This document shows positions 37,146-45,763 of a DNA stretch of 64,000 bases, in pieces. The DNA comes from Candidatus Nitrosocosmicus oleophilus. GTDB taxonomy: Archaea; Thermoproteota; Nitrososphaeria; Nitrososphaerales; Nitrososphaeraceae. Under the pieces are notes generated by a model. That model was not told where the DNA came from. It saw only the letters and a program-made list of their open reading frames with translations, and searched no databases. The stretch lies in assembly GCF_000802205.1 (NCBI RefSeq), contig NZ_CP012850.1, positions 620,001 through 684,000 on the forward strand, written 5' to 3'. The translations under genes were made by a program, and so were the position numbers. The number at the start of each line of letters is the position of its first letter. Within the stretch, counting starts at the first letter, position 1.

Positions 37146-37313
37146 ATGAACAAGTTAAAACACTACAAAGGTATGGACAGGAATTCAATCAATGGCTTGA
37201 GACACTGCACTTCATATGAGAGTTAGACATTTCTGCGTAGAGCTCTATAATGTATATATGAATACCACCCATGGGTATGATGTTGCATTTTCAAAAAAAG
37301 AAGGGGAGCTGGA

Positions 37314-37889
37314 ATGAGGTTTCACATAGAGAAAAAAGGTTTACGTGTTTTAGGGATAGCCGAAAGCTTCACAAAAACTAGTACTTGTTCCACACTTACA
37401 GGAATAGTAATGCGCCGTGATCTGGTAATTGACGGCATGGTTTTTGGAAATGTTACGATAGAAGGAAATGATTCGACACAAAATATCTTGTCTATGTATA
37501 GGTCATTGAGGAGAAACGACATCAATTGCATAATGCTTGATGGTCTTGTAATAAGCATGTACAATATTATAGACGGTGAAGAACTTGAAAAGAGCACTAG
37601 TGTTCCAGTTATAGCAATAACTTTCAAAGACTCTGAAGGACTAGAAGGTGCAATAAATCATCATTTTTCCAGTGACTCTGAGATGAAGATGAAATTAGAA
37701 CAATATCGTAAACTAGGTAAGCGAGACGCAATTCTGTTAAGGACTGGTAAGATCTTGTTCGTACGATACTGGGGAATCAGTTCTGAAGAAGCATCCAAGA
37801 TCGTTAATTTCTTTACGCTCCAAGGTTCAATTCCTGAGCCGATTAGAATAGCAAAACTTGCCGCACGTGCATGTATGCGAAACAAATAA
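37314..37889 (+). CDS. DUF99 family protein
   Basis: 191 residues matching the archaeal DUF99 family, which is related in fold to endonuclease V and RNase H. Conserved stretches are LRVLGIAESF, RRDLVIDGMVFGNVTIEGND, NCIMLDGLVISMYNIIDGEE and LLRTGKILFVRYWGISSEEA. It begins at ATG 37314 after a GGGGAG at 37304-37309. The molecular role is not established; a nucleic-acid repair or processing role is inferred from the fold. The gene stands alone. Confidence 0.82.
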   Translation: MRFHIEKKGLRVLGIAESFTKTSTCSTLTGIVMRRDLVIDGMVFGNVTIEGNDSTQNILSMYRSLRRNDINCIMLDGLVISMYNIIDGEELEKSTSVPVIAITFKDSEGLEGAINHHFSSDSEMKMKLEQYRKLGKRDAILLRTGKILFVRYWGISSEEASKIVNFFTLQGSIPEPIRIAKLAARACMRNK

Positions 37890-38141
37890 TCTGAACTCGG
37901 CTGATGTATGGCTTAGAGGAGGTAACCACATACTCTTCTAATTAGGTTGCTCGTTAGAATTATTTTCAAATGGAATATGAATACGCAAAGCGATTTTTAA
38001 ATAATCTAAACTGATATGGGTAGGGTGTAACCTTAACTGTTCCTTACTACCACACAACATAAACCAAACGAAAGAAATCAAGAGAATCAAAGGAATCAGA
38101 TCTTTTTATTTGTAAATTTAATTATATATTATCTGTTTGTC

Positions 38142-38723
38142 ATGACGTTGTTATTAAGCAGAAAGGAAAAGGAAGAACTAGTTATCAAACTCGCTCGGGA
38201 AGGAAAGACAACAAGAGAGATCGCAAAAATTGTACACATATCTTTGAAAGATATAGGTGAAATAATAAAAAAATTTACTGGCGAAAGTAATTCTGAAAGT
38301 AACGAAGCGGAGAAAGAAAAGGAGAGATTAAGCAAATTATCTATTTATGCTCAAGCTTTTCAACTTTTTAGAGAAAAGAAATCATTAACTGAAGTCGTAA
38401 TTACACTTGATTTAGAAGCAGACACTGTCTTGTATTACTATAAGGACTATCTTAGACTAAATCATCTGCATAAACTGGTTAATTTATATCACAGTTTAGT
38501 AAAAGATCTTCCCTTGTTTCTTCATTTGTTTAATAGAATAAAAGAAGAAGGATTAAGCAGGGAAGAAATCGCATATATGATAGAGATCCAAAGCAATATA
38601 GCAGATAAGCAAGAAACTGTTGTCTGGCTCAATAAACATATTTCAGAACTTGGGAAAGAAAAGCAGGAACTTGAGAAAGATATAATTAGGCTTAGAGAAA
38701 TCAAGATGGATTTGGAACAATAG
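38142..38723 (+). CDS. Helix-turn-helix protein with C-terminal coiled coil
   Basis: 193 residues. Residues 5-45 form an HTH (RKEKEELVIKLAREGKTTRE, IAKIVHISLKDIGEIIKKF). A second, HTH-like segment lies at about 75-105 (LFREKKSLTEVVITLDLEAD). The C-terminus is a coiled coil (HISELGKEKQELEKDIIRLR). This layout is a multi-copy family in Nitrososphaera-type archaea, thought to be DNA-binding regulators. It begins at ATG 38142. The target is unknown and no neighbour is co-transcribed. Confidence 0.7.
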   Translation: MTLLLSRKEKEELVIKLAREGKTTREIAKIVHISLKDIGEIIKKFTGESNSESNEAEKEKERLSKLSIYAQAFQLFREKKSLTEVVITLDLEADTVLYYYKDYLRLNHLHKLVNLYHSLVKDLPLFLHLFNRIKEEGLSREEIAYMIEIQSNIADKQETVVWLNKHISELGKEKQELEKDIIRLREIKMDLEQ

Positions 38724-38943
38724 GCACCTTTTAGGGAAGAAGTAAATCAAAATTCAAGTATTTCTAAATCCAATGCCTGATCAATAATGCTTGCTTGACT
38801 AATTTGAGAAAATGGTGATATAGATTGAATACCCCCATTTTATCTATGATAGATTAAAACAACAGTAAAAGATTCTCAAGCAAATGACTTATCGTTATGT
38901 TATAAGCAACAACTTTATTAGAATAACCATGTCCTCCTGTATA

Positions 38944-39138
38944 CTAATCACCAGGTTTGATCTCCCAACTCCAACCAGATGTTTTCCCAGTATCGAGATT
39001 AACAAAGCCGTCCAAAATTATTTCTAGATTAGGTGTAGATACACGGTTATTGGAAGCCATATCCCTGCGTAGAGGAACGAATGGCAAAATAACCTTACAT
39101 GACATCTCCTTATTTTTAGGCTCTTTATTTCCCCCCAT
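38944..39138 (-). CDS. Small hypothetical protein, possibly element remnant
   Basis: 64 residues (MGGNKEPKNKEMSCKVILPF ... GKTSGWSWEIKPGD). The sequence looks coding, with beta-strand-like VSTPNLEIILDGFVNLDTG. Its ATG lies inside the last codons of the upstream frame-broken ORF, like overlapping genes of an operon. The family is unknown. It sits beside the copied tRNA-Ser end at 39383-39453, so it may be left from an integrated element. Confidence 0.42.
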   Translation of the reverse strand: MGGNKEPKNKEMSCKVILPFVPLRRDMASNNRVSTPNLEIILDGFVNLDTGKTSGWSWEIKPGD

Positions 39139-39372
39139 CTTTCAGAGCTTTATCCTTTAATTTGTCAGCAGGGACGAGTTGAGTTGATTCTCTTATGACC
39201 TGTTCCAGTTCCTCTATCTTGATATTCTTTAGGTCAATTAATTCTTCTTTAATATTTTATTAAAATAAGGTCTTGAAAGAGTCTTGGTAATCGAATCAAT
39301 TTTTCTTTCCAGATCGGAGAGTGATTCTCTTGGATTCTCGTATAATTGATCGGTGTTACCGGAATGATTCAA
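39125..39372 (-). pseudogene. Frame-broken small gene (two ORFs in different frames)
   Basis: One frame runs from TTG 39372 to TAA 39238-39240 (LNHSGNTDQLYENPRESLSD, LERKIDSITKTLSRPYFN). The other continues at about 39255 to TAA 39125-39127 (EELIDLKNIKIEELEQVIRE, STQLVPADKLKDKALKDGGK). Both are Lys/Glu-rich helical and look like halves of one coiled-coil protein of about 85 residues broken by a one-base shift in an A/T run. A sequencing error or programmed shift is also possible. Confidence 0.42.
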
Positions 39373-39382
39373 CTAATAAAAA

Positions 39383-39541
39383 TTTGCTCTTTTGATATAT
39401 AACAATATAGGAGGAACCCACATTTGAGGCGCCGGGAGTGGGACTCGAATCCATACCGTATAATCGTGGAGTCATCAAATAAAACTTTTTGATCCATAGA
39501 AGGGTTTGGGATTTGTTTACATGTCAGGTAGTCATGGGTTT
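39383..39541. repeat. Copied tRNA-Ser 3' end and flank, continuing as type A and type E repeat
   Basis: 39383-39453 matches 49961-50031 at 66 of 71 positions by my count: the last 24 bases of the tRNA-Ser plus its 3' flank (TTTGCTCTTTT ... AACCCAC). Then the type A body (ATACCGTATAATCGTGGAGT) and the type E motif (GGGATTTGTTTACATGTCAG at 39508) follow. 39440-39541 is almost identical to 47443-47544. Confidence 0.8.
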
Positions 39542-39665
39542 TTACCATACGACTAGTATTGTATATCCTCTGATACATCGTGTAGTTTAAGTTCATAATT
39601 TATGGAAGGTAATATTGTCACTCATCCACAAAAATCCTTATATCATTTTTACTATAAATCATGTT

Positions 39666-39902
39666 ATGAATTACCACACAGACACCGAATCTGGTTCTTC
39701 TGGGTCATCGGTGCTTAATGATGAGGTAGAAAATAAAAAAGCTATAAAGGAGATACAAGATAAACTAAATGAACTAGCACCTTCATTGCATAATTCGGTT
39801 AACCTAACTACCATTAAGGACCTTGAATTACGTGTATCCGATGTAGAGGGGAAAGTAGAAAAAATTCTTAGTATTCTAGAATCAAAAAAGGATATCAGAT
39901 AG
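39666..39902 (+). CDS. Small coiled-coil protein carried next to repeats
   Basis: 78 residues. A polar Ser/Gly N-terminus (MNYHTDTESGSSGSS) is followed by a Glu/Lys-rich coiled coil (NDEVENKKAIKEIQDKLNEL, then DLELRVSDVEGKVEKILSIL). There is no signal peptide. A second copy at 12999 has an in-frame stop. In both places the gene follows a type E motif by about 125 bases, and the identity covers that upstream DNA too. It may thus be cargo of a small mobile or duplicated unit. An upstream TTG (39615) is an alternative start, but ATG 39666 matches the other copy. Confidence 0.6.
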   Translation: MNYHTDTESGSSGSSVLNDEVENKKAIKEIQDKLNELAPSLHNSVNLTTIKDLELRVSDVEGKVEKILSILESKKDIR

Positions 39903-40003
39903 TCATGAATTACATGTGATTGATAAGTAAGTATATACCTAGAATAATGACTGAATTAAGCTGATTTGAAGCCATACTCTAATTATAAATTGATTGTTTA
40001 ACA

Positions 40004-40995
40004 ATATTGAAAGTATTAGAGTATGTTTTAGTCATTCAATAAACAGTCTGAGACAAAAAAAACTATCTATTATAAATACTATAAAAAATACATAGGTGAA
40101 ATGAAGATTTACGAAAAATTGATGTTACTTTTAACTATTGCCTTTATATTTACTATACCTCTTGATATTAATACTATAATACATCAACAATCTTTTGCTC
40201 AAATTAGCCCTTCTCCTGAACGATTGCCACCTACTTCTACACCACCATTTGAAGAACTACCTCAACAACAAAAAGCCACATCGACAAACAAAACATGTAT
40301 TATAACTCCTTCATTAATCGAAGTGGAAGGTACACCTCAACAGATTGAAGGTCCATATTTTGTTGATAGCATGCCCAACCGTTCTGACCTCCGAGTGGAA
40401 CCATCCGATGGCTCAATTCAAGAAGGAATTCCTTTGAACATAACTATCAATGTCTATAGAGTTGATGACAGCGATGGAAATGGAAAAGAAACTTGTGTTC
40501 CTTTTAGTGGTGCCATAGTGGATATCTGGGAAGCAAATTCTCAAGGACTATATTCTGGAGTTAGAGAAGATGGTACTCAAGGACTGGATTACCTTCGGGG
40601 AAACCAAATTACTAATGAAAATGGAACAGTGAAATTTCAAACAATTTATCCAGGATGGTATGAAAACAGAGCTATACATATTCACTTGAAAGTTAGAGAT
40701 TTTGAAGGTCCAGAGAAAATCTTTGAATGGACTTCTCAATTGTATCTTCCTAATTCAATAAATGAACAAGTACATTTACAACCTCCGTACAATGACCATG
40801 GACCTGTCCCCATGACAAATGAACAAGATTTTATTTATACTGGGCCTTCTACTGATGGTTTGATAAAAAATAATACAGGAAATCACTTAATCCTTAACAT
40901 ATCCAAGTCCGATGGCGGATATAGTGGTACATTTAATGTGGAATTGAACGCTACTATGGATACATAACAAACATAGACGAAGTTTGGGACTCGAA
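40004..40995. repeat. Long duplication, copy 2 (partner at 24626-25621)
   Basis: Almost identical to 24626-25621. The left break lies in ATATTGAAAG and the right break in the tRNA-like head GGGACTCGAA. Confidence 0.92.
40101..40967 (+). CDS. Secreted intradiol ring-cleavage dioxygenase-like protein, copy 2
   Basis: 288 residues, identical in sequence to the product of the gene at 24727. Signal peptide, Tyr ligands (GLYSGV and YPGWYENR) and His-x-His pair (IHIHLKV) are all kept, so both copies should be functional. The lack of any silent difference that I can see shows a very recent duplication or gene conversion. The 100 bases of shared upstream DNA suggest the promoter was copied too, so both may be expressed. 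The family acts on catechol-like rings; the natural substrate is unknown. Confidence 0.85.
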   Translation: MKIYEKLMLLLTIAFIFTIPLDINTIIHQQSFAQISPSPERLPPTSTPPFEELPQQQKATSTNKTCIITPSLIEVEGTPQQIEGPYFVDSMPNRSDLRVEPSDGSIQEGIPLNITINVYRVDDSDGNGKETCVPFSGAIVDIWEANSQGLYSGVREDGTQGLDYLRGNQITNENGTVKFQTIYPGWYENRAIHIHLKVRDFEGPEKIFEWTSQLYLPNSINEQVHLQPPYNDHGPVPMTNEQDFIYTGPSTDGLIKNNTGNHLILNISKSDGGYSGTFNVELNATMDT

Positions 40996-41025
40996 TCTAC
41001 GTCTTTCAGACGTGGGTTCCAACAA
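40982..41025. repeat. tRNA-like repeat, type B (copy 3)
   Basis: TTTGGGACTCGAATCTACGT then CTTTCAGACGTGGGTTCCAAC. Its head is shared with the end of the dioxygenase duplication. Confidence 0.65.
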
Positions 41026-41234
41026 CAAAAAGCATTAACTTTCATAAAAAATAAAATTTTCAGTTATAGAGTCTAAATCATAAGACGAGATGAATTTTAG
41101 TATCACATATTGATGCAGAATAGGATATACGAAAAGAAAAAGAAAACAATTTTTAGATTTGTTATTGTTAAATATTGCCAAAGCATAACAATATATAGCT
41201 GTAGTACACCATTAATATTAGGATATGTAGTCAA

Positions 41235-42398
41235 GTGCAAGTTTTAGATTTTAACCATGATGAATGTGATGAAAATGGCTCTAATTATGTTGTCTCTAGA
41301 CCCGATAATCCTATCGATAATAAGGGTCAAATGAAATTCATTAATTATACGCAGCAATATTGTATTGGAATAATTGATATTGTTAATTCTACTAACGAAA
41401 CATCAAAAATATCTAGTCCAAATAAATTGAGAAAATATTATTCGCTATTTCTTAATACAATGTCATCTGTAATCAATAGTTGCAATGGGAAGGTTATCAA
41501 AACTATTGGGGATAGTCTGTTTTTCTATTTTCCAAAAACTTGTAATGAGACCAATGAATCTGCTTTTCATGACGTATTTGAATGTGGGATGAGAATGCTT
41601 TCATCCAGTAGTAAATTGGATAGTCAATTACGTGAGAACGATTTACAACCTATCAATTACAGAATCTGTATGGATTACGGAGAGGTAGAGGTAGCGATGT
41701 CAGATAATTCTAATGAAGTCGACCTATTTGGATCGGTTGTTAACGAATGTTCAAAATTGAATAATTTTGTATCATCAAGAGAGTGGTGTATTGGAAAAAA
41801 ACTGTATAATAGATCTAGTAAATCTCAATTCATCAACAACTACACCGTAAATAAGGTAAATATACAAAATAACTCCTATAATAATGTAAAATTCGATGTA
41901 AATTTTAATTATTTTTATTCTGTGAATATACTTGATAAAATTCAAAGAAAAAAGTCTATACTTGATTACAGAGAAACACAAAATACAATAAATAAGAACA
42001 ATTTGGCAAAAGTTACCGACAAAACATCTATTAATATTCTCTTAATAGACGATGACAAAGATATTCTTTACACGTTTCATACTATTTTAAATAGTCAAGG
42101 TTATATCGTCAAGGCTTTTTCAGATGCAACTGAAGCTCTGGAACATGTTATCCGAAAAGGACCTTACTTTTATGACATGATCGTAATGGATATTCGAATG
42201 CCTGGAATAAATGGTATTCAGCTATATTATAGATTTAAAGCCATAGATCCCCATGCGAAAATTCTGCTAGTATCAGCACTGGACATTGTACCTGAATTAG
42301 TAGGTTCAATGCCTGGTATAGATATGAAAGAGATAGTAAGAAAGCCTATCGAAGCAGAAGATTTCATATTAAAAATAAAATCAACAATAAAAGTTTAA
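41235..42398 (+). CDS. Class III nucleotide cyclase domain fused to C-terminal receiver
   Basis: 387 residues from GTG 41235. Residues about 35-200 form a class III cyclase homology domain: CIGIIDIVNSTNETSKI (first metal Asp), GKVIKTIGDSLFFYFPK (second metal Asp), INYRICMDYGEVEVA, and DLFGSVVNECSKLNNF, where the usual N-x-x-x-R is N-x-x-x-K. Residues about 265-387 are an intact receiver: ILLIDDDKDILYTFH, MIVMDIRMPGINGIQLYYRF (phospho-Asp), VSALD, VRKPIEAEDF (Lys). All key receiver residues are present. The order cyclase-then-receiver is unusual. Phosphorylation probably controls cAMP or cGMP synthesis. The divergent neighbour is a sensor-like protein. Confidence 0.8.
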   Translation: MQVLDFNHDECDENGSNYVVSRPDNPIDNKGQMKFINYTQQYCIGIIDIVNSTNETSKISSPNKLRKYYSLFLNTMSSVINSCNGKVIKTIGDSLFFYFPKTCNETNESAFHDVFECGMRMLSSSSKLDSQLRENDLQPINYRICMDYGEVEVAMSDNSNEVDLFGSVVNECSKLNNFVSSREWCIGKKLYNRSSKSQFINNYTVNKVNIQNNSYNNVKFDVNFNYFYSVNILDKIQRKKSILDYRETQNTINKNNLAKVTDKTSINILLIDDDKDILYTFHTILNSQGYIVKAFSDATEALEHVIRKGPYFYDMIVMDIRMPGINGIQLYYRFKAIDPHAKILLVSALDIVPELVGSMPGIDMKEIVRKPIEAEDFILKIKSTIKV

Positions 42399-42624
42399 CC
42401 TATGGGATTTATTGCCGCTAGTTACGAATAAGAAAAGTTCATTGCAAAACAATTATACAGTTTAATTTACAGTATCAGTCAAATTTACGCTCTTGTCTAT
42501 AGGATCATAGAGGTGATAAGTACTTGTAAATTATACATTCTTTTACTTATAATTTAGACTTTTATTTCTATTTATGTATAGTACTTTATTTTCTCGATAT
42601 ATCCAGTTCAAAAGGTTATGATCA

Positions 42625-43608
42625 TTATCTATTTGTAATCTCGAGGCTTTTAATTTCATTCCAATATTTTTCAAATAGGATTTCTTGAACATAAATCATG
42701 TGTTCTGAATTTGAGAATGATGCCACCAGCCTGTTTTCTAGATCATATTTTACCTGTAACATATATTTACTATCATTTGTTATAACCAACTCATGAAAGT
42801 TACCTAGTTTGTTGGTATAACCTAATTGTATCGGGTAGTAGTTTCTATTCATCCCATTAATCAATTCAAATTGTTTTACGAAATATTTGTCAATACCATC
42901 AGTTAAAATTTTAATATTGACTTCTTTTTTTAGTAATGGTTCAATTTTATTAATAAAGTTATTTCTATTCAGTATAGAGCTAAGGATTTTGATTGATGAA
43001 AATATTAATAGATCTTTCTTGCATTGCTCGATGATAAAAACTATTTCGGACTGAACATCTTCGAAATTAGTGATTGTTTTTTGGTAATCTGATTTTTCTT
43101 CATATTCTATCTCTTTGACTCTCAAAGCTAATGGGATGGCAATATCCCATAATTTCTCAAATAATTTCTCTTGCTTAGCCACCAATTCTTTTACGTTACT
43201 AAACAATGCTTGATCGGGTTGTTCTTTTTCATCATGAAAAATTTGAACCATATATGCTCTATTATCAAAAATTGCAAAGTTGCCTCGTAGATTTTCAATA
43301 TGCCTTATATCATAGTATTTAATTGAATTTATTAAGTCAACATTTTCTTTCGTAATTTCTACAATTAATCTAAACTTAATTCCTTTATCTCTAGCTTGAT
43401 TTTCAGCAAGCATTATACCATCTTTAAAGTATTTCCATACAAAAGTAAACATTAACCTATCCCATACTATATCAAATCCACGAACAATACTTTTAAGCGC
43501 GATTGATCCCATTTCTAACATTTTATCAGAATCATAAATTACTTCCGTAACCTCAGGAAAATAATGGTTCGACTCCTTCAATTGTTTAAATGTTGAATCA
43601 TCCACCAT
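42625..43608 (-). CDS. Sensor-like protein with two similar domains, no kinase
   Basis: 327 residues in two halves of like layout. Half one (about 40-170) has FDIVWDRLMFTFVWKYFKDG, IKFRLIVEITKENVDLINSI, YDIRHIENLRGNFAIFDNRA and a closing LFSNVKELVAKQEKLFEKLW. Half two (about 185-322) has VQSEIVFIIEQCKKDLLIFS, VNIKILTDGIDKYFVKQFEL, NFHELVITNDSKYMLQV and EHMIYVQEILFEKYWNEI. This resembles, from memory, the N-terminal sensing part of many histidine kinases of Nitrososphaera-type archaea, but no kinase domain follows. It may sense or relay to another protein. It faces the cyclase-receiver gene tail to tail. Confidence 0.55.
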   Translation of the reverse strand: MVDDSTFKQLKESNHYFPEVTEVIYDSDKMLEMGSIALKSIVRGFDIVWDRLMFTFVWKYFKDGIMLAENQARDKGIKFRLIVEITKENVDLINSIKYYDIRHIENLRGNFAIFDNRAYMVQIFHDEKEQPDQALFSNVKELVAKQEKLFEKLWDIAIPLALRVKEIEYEEKSDYQKTITNFEDVQSEIVFIIEQCKKDLLIFSSIKILSSILNRNNFINKIEPLLKKEVNIKILTDGIDKYFVKQFELINGMNRNYYPIQLGYTNKLGNFHELVITNDSKYMLQVKYDLENRLVASFSNSEHMIYVQEILFEKYWNEIKSLEITNR

Positions 43609-43736
43609 TGTGGATTAACATCCCATTTGATAAAAACTTCGTGTTTTAAGGCAATTATGTACTCCCTATAACAAATCCTTGATAATTAATGTTAAGAAAC
43701 CAAAATAAATGATTTACTATTCGGACAATACCTGTT
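43609..43736. other. Intergenic, A+T-rich
   Basis: Upstream region of the sensor-like gene; nothing named. Confidence 0.3.
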
Positions 43737-43856
43737 TTAACACCGAGAAGCATTATCAATTCCTTCGCTTGCAGCGGGTGTACCAGCAATAGCATTCAAC
43801 GTTACAAAGTCATGAATGGTACCAGGATATCGAGAGGCAGCCGTTGGAACTTCGGC
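43737..43856 (-). pseudogene. Relic of an alpha/beta hydrolase (HSL/Aes family) C-terminus
   Basis: On the minus strand one frame reads AEVPTAASRYPGTIHDFVTL, NAIAGTPAASEGIDNASRC and stops at 43737-43739. The PGTIHDFV segment carries the catalytic His of hormone-sensitive-lipase-type esterases, and the distance to the C-terminus is right. Upstream the frame meets a TGA, and more coding-like sequence (TAADNALVEFSAKFPGKSPP, about 43915-43980) is in another frame. It is therefore a decayed gene. Confidence 0.5.
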
Positions 43857-44047
43857 TCATAGGATATCCATGTCTGTATTGGTATTTGGTGGGATATTTA
43901 CCCGGCACTAGGTGGAGATTTTCCAGGAAACTTTGCACTAAATTCTACCAAAGCGTTATCCGCAGCCGTGATGGTATTACAGTCTTCTTTTCAGGATTTT
44001 GAATTCCAGAAGAACGGCCAGTGTTAAACTTTTTCTCATATTAAATG

Positions 44048-44163
44048 AGTGGGACTCGAATCTACGTCTTTCGGAGGTGGGTTCCAACAAAAAAGCCTCC
44101 TACTCTTTCAATCACGACTAATCAAGGTCCGAGCCCGTGGGGATACGATTCAAGGTTGAATAT
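44048..44163. repeat. tRNA-like repeat, type B long form (copy 4) plus short tail repeat
   Basis: GTGGGACTCGAATCTACGTC, TTTCGGAGGTGGGTTCCAAC, an A-run, GCCTCCTACTCTTTCAATCA, AAGGTCCGAGCCC, then GGGGATACGATTCAAGGTTG. Same order as 27841-27934, with the tail also found alone at 35994. Confidence 0.65.
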
Positions 44164-44386
44164 AACCCAAACCCGAAAATAATTGAAAAGGAACAGAGAA
44201 GTTTGGTAATATAATTTGGTTAAATGACGAACAAGATTGGGTTATAGTACAAGTTCAAGTTTTATTTCCTTATATAGTTCAAGATATTGATTATATATCA
44301 TTCACAGATGATAGTGTTATAGGACATTAGAGCAAATTAATTTTAAAAAAAGAAATGGAAAAAGATTCGCTGTAGGTTTAGTTAAT

Positions 44387-44492
44387 TTATGAAAGACCTA
44401 AGGTGCTTGGAGCAATACCACTACCAAAATCAATATTACACGTTACTGTGCTATTTGAAATAGTTGCGGTTGCATTCAGCAAATCATCCAGA
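44387..44492 (-). pseudogene. Short coding-like relic
   Basis: A 34-codon open stretch on the minus strand (LDDLLNATATISNSTVTCNI then DFGSGIAPSTLGLS) with surface-protein composition and an NxT/NxS site but no ATG. It is probably the end of a lost secreted-protein gene. Confidence 0.28.
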
Positions 44493-44533
44493 TATTATGG
44501 TCCCCTCGAGTTAGGTTACTAATGGATTTGTGT

Positions 44534-45763
44534 CTATTTGTGTTTCCTTTTGCTTTTCAGATTTTTTAAATAATCAATAAAAAATGTCGCAAAGACTCCA
44601 GCTGTCCCACTGCCGAGAATCACTATTGCAGTCCCGTATGTATTCCAAAAGGCCATAAATTCCTCATTAACAGTTAGTGGCGGTAGTACCTCTATTGTTA
44701 AATTACCTTTACCTATTATATCGCCGGTAGTTGGATATTTTTTGGACACTTGAAACTCTGGGTCCACAATTTCAGTTACTGTGTCATTAAACATAGGCGA
44801 TGTCGACGATGTTGTTTGCACTAGCATTGAGGCCTCAAACGGTACAGTATACACACCTACTGGTGATTGTGGAGAAACCTCTACCTCAAATAGTGGGGGC
44901 TGGATTCTTTGGGCAGATACACTTAAGCCATTAGAGCTGAAATTAGTGCCATATTCAAAAGCTATACTAGTAACATTACTAGAGAGGGGCGTCTCTATCT
45001 CAGTCGGTACTATTTTCTTTTCTCCTTGTCTTATGACTATACTCTCGGGATGTGTTAATATGTCTATGACAGGTGGAGGAACAGCAACCCAGCTTGTGAA
45101 ATCCCTTACTTCGCTTGACTTGAAGGACTCTGCTGTATAAAAAGATAAGCCGTAATTGCTTGGGGAATTTATGGAATCCAGGTTCAATCGCAGTTTGACA
45201 TACCCTGGCCCTATTTTGGGATTACTGAAAAGATCAGTATAGTTTGTCTTGGATGCTATAAGTGCAGAAGTACCTGTTGATGATAACTGGTAAAGATATT
45301 CACTCCATTTTCCATTAGCTGCTTCAACATAATAGTTGAAATTGGCTCCGTTATATCCTGAATTTTGAGGCAAGGAAACAATGGCAATAAGCACACCATA
45401 CCTGATCTTTTTGAAAGGTTGATCGTATGCAGAAGCATTTTCCGAATTTGATTTCACCCAAAATGTAATATCTAGGGTTTTTCCATCACTAAAATAATCC
45501 ACTGCCAGTAGGTCTGCATGGTCGGACCTTAAATTAGCACTATCATTACCATAAGTTTGAACCCAGTCGTTTTTCTGATTGCTGATATTTTTATCATAAA
45601 TTAAGACTTGATCAAACGCAGGCGGTGCAGCAAAAGCCTCATGAAAGGGCGAACAGGGGTTTAATATCGATAACAACACAAAAATAATACTAACTGAAGC
45701 AAAAGTTATGAATGAGTATTTTTGTAATTGCAAGTCCGTATTGAGTAACCCTTTATACACCAA
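44534..45763 (-). CDS. Membrane-anchored surface protein, thaumarchaeal type
   Basis: 409 residues. An N-terminal export signal (residues about 17-45, FITFASVSIIFVLLSILNPC to EAFAAPP) is followed by a large beta-rich extracellular part with many Asn-x-Ser/Thr sites (NSENAS, NYTDLF, NVTSIAF). A single C-terminal membrane helix (TAIVILGSGTAGVFATFFID) and a basic tail (LKNLKSKRKHK) follow. This is type I topology with a stop-transfer anchor, as for archaeal surface proteins. One region at about 245-330 resembles an alpha-galactosidase NEW3-like or adhesin beta domain, but I cannot assign it firmly. It stands alone. Confidence 0.6.
   Translation of the reverse strand: MVYKGLLNTDLQLQKYSFITFASVSIIFVLLSILNPCSPFHEAFAAPPAFDQVLIYDKNISNQKNDWVQTYGNDSANLRSDHADLLAVDYFSDGKTLDITFWVKSNSENASAYDQPFKKIRYGVLIAIVSLPQNSGYNGANFNYYVEAANGKWSEYLYQLSSTGTSALIASKTNYTDLFSNPKIGPGYVKLRLNLDSINSPSNYGLSFYTAESFKSSEVRDFTSWVAVPPPVIDILTHPESIVIRQGEKKIVPTEIETPLSSNVTSIAFEYGTNFSSNGLSVSAQRIQPPLFEVEVSPQSPVGVYTVPFEASMLVQTTSSTSPMFNDTVTEIVDPEFQVSKKYPTTGDIIGKGNLTIEVLPPLTVNEEFMAFWNTYGTAIVILGSGTAGVFATFFIDYLKNLKSKRKHK

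Noticed and set aside
39369-39596. Minus-strand frame with GFESHSRRLK, and similar ones at 47283 and 49866
   Set aside because: This peptide is the usual false translation of a tRNA-Ser T arm. The frames only cover repeats or the tRNA.
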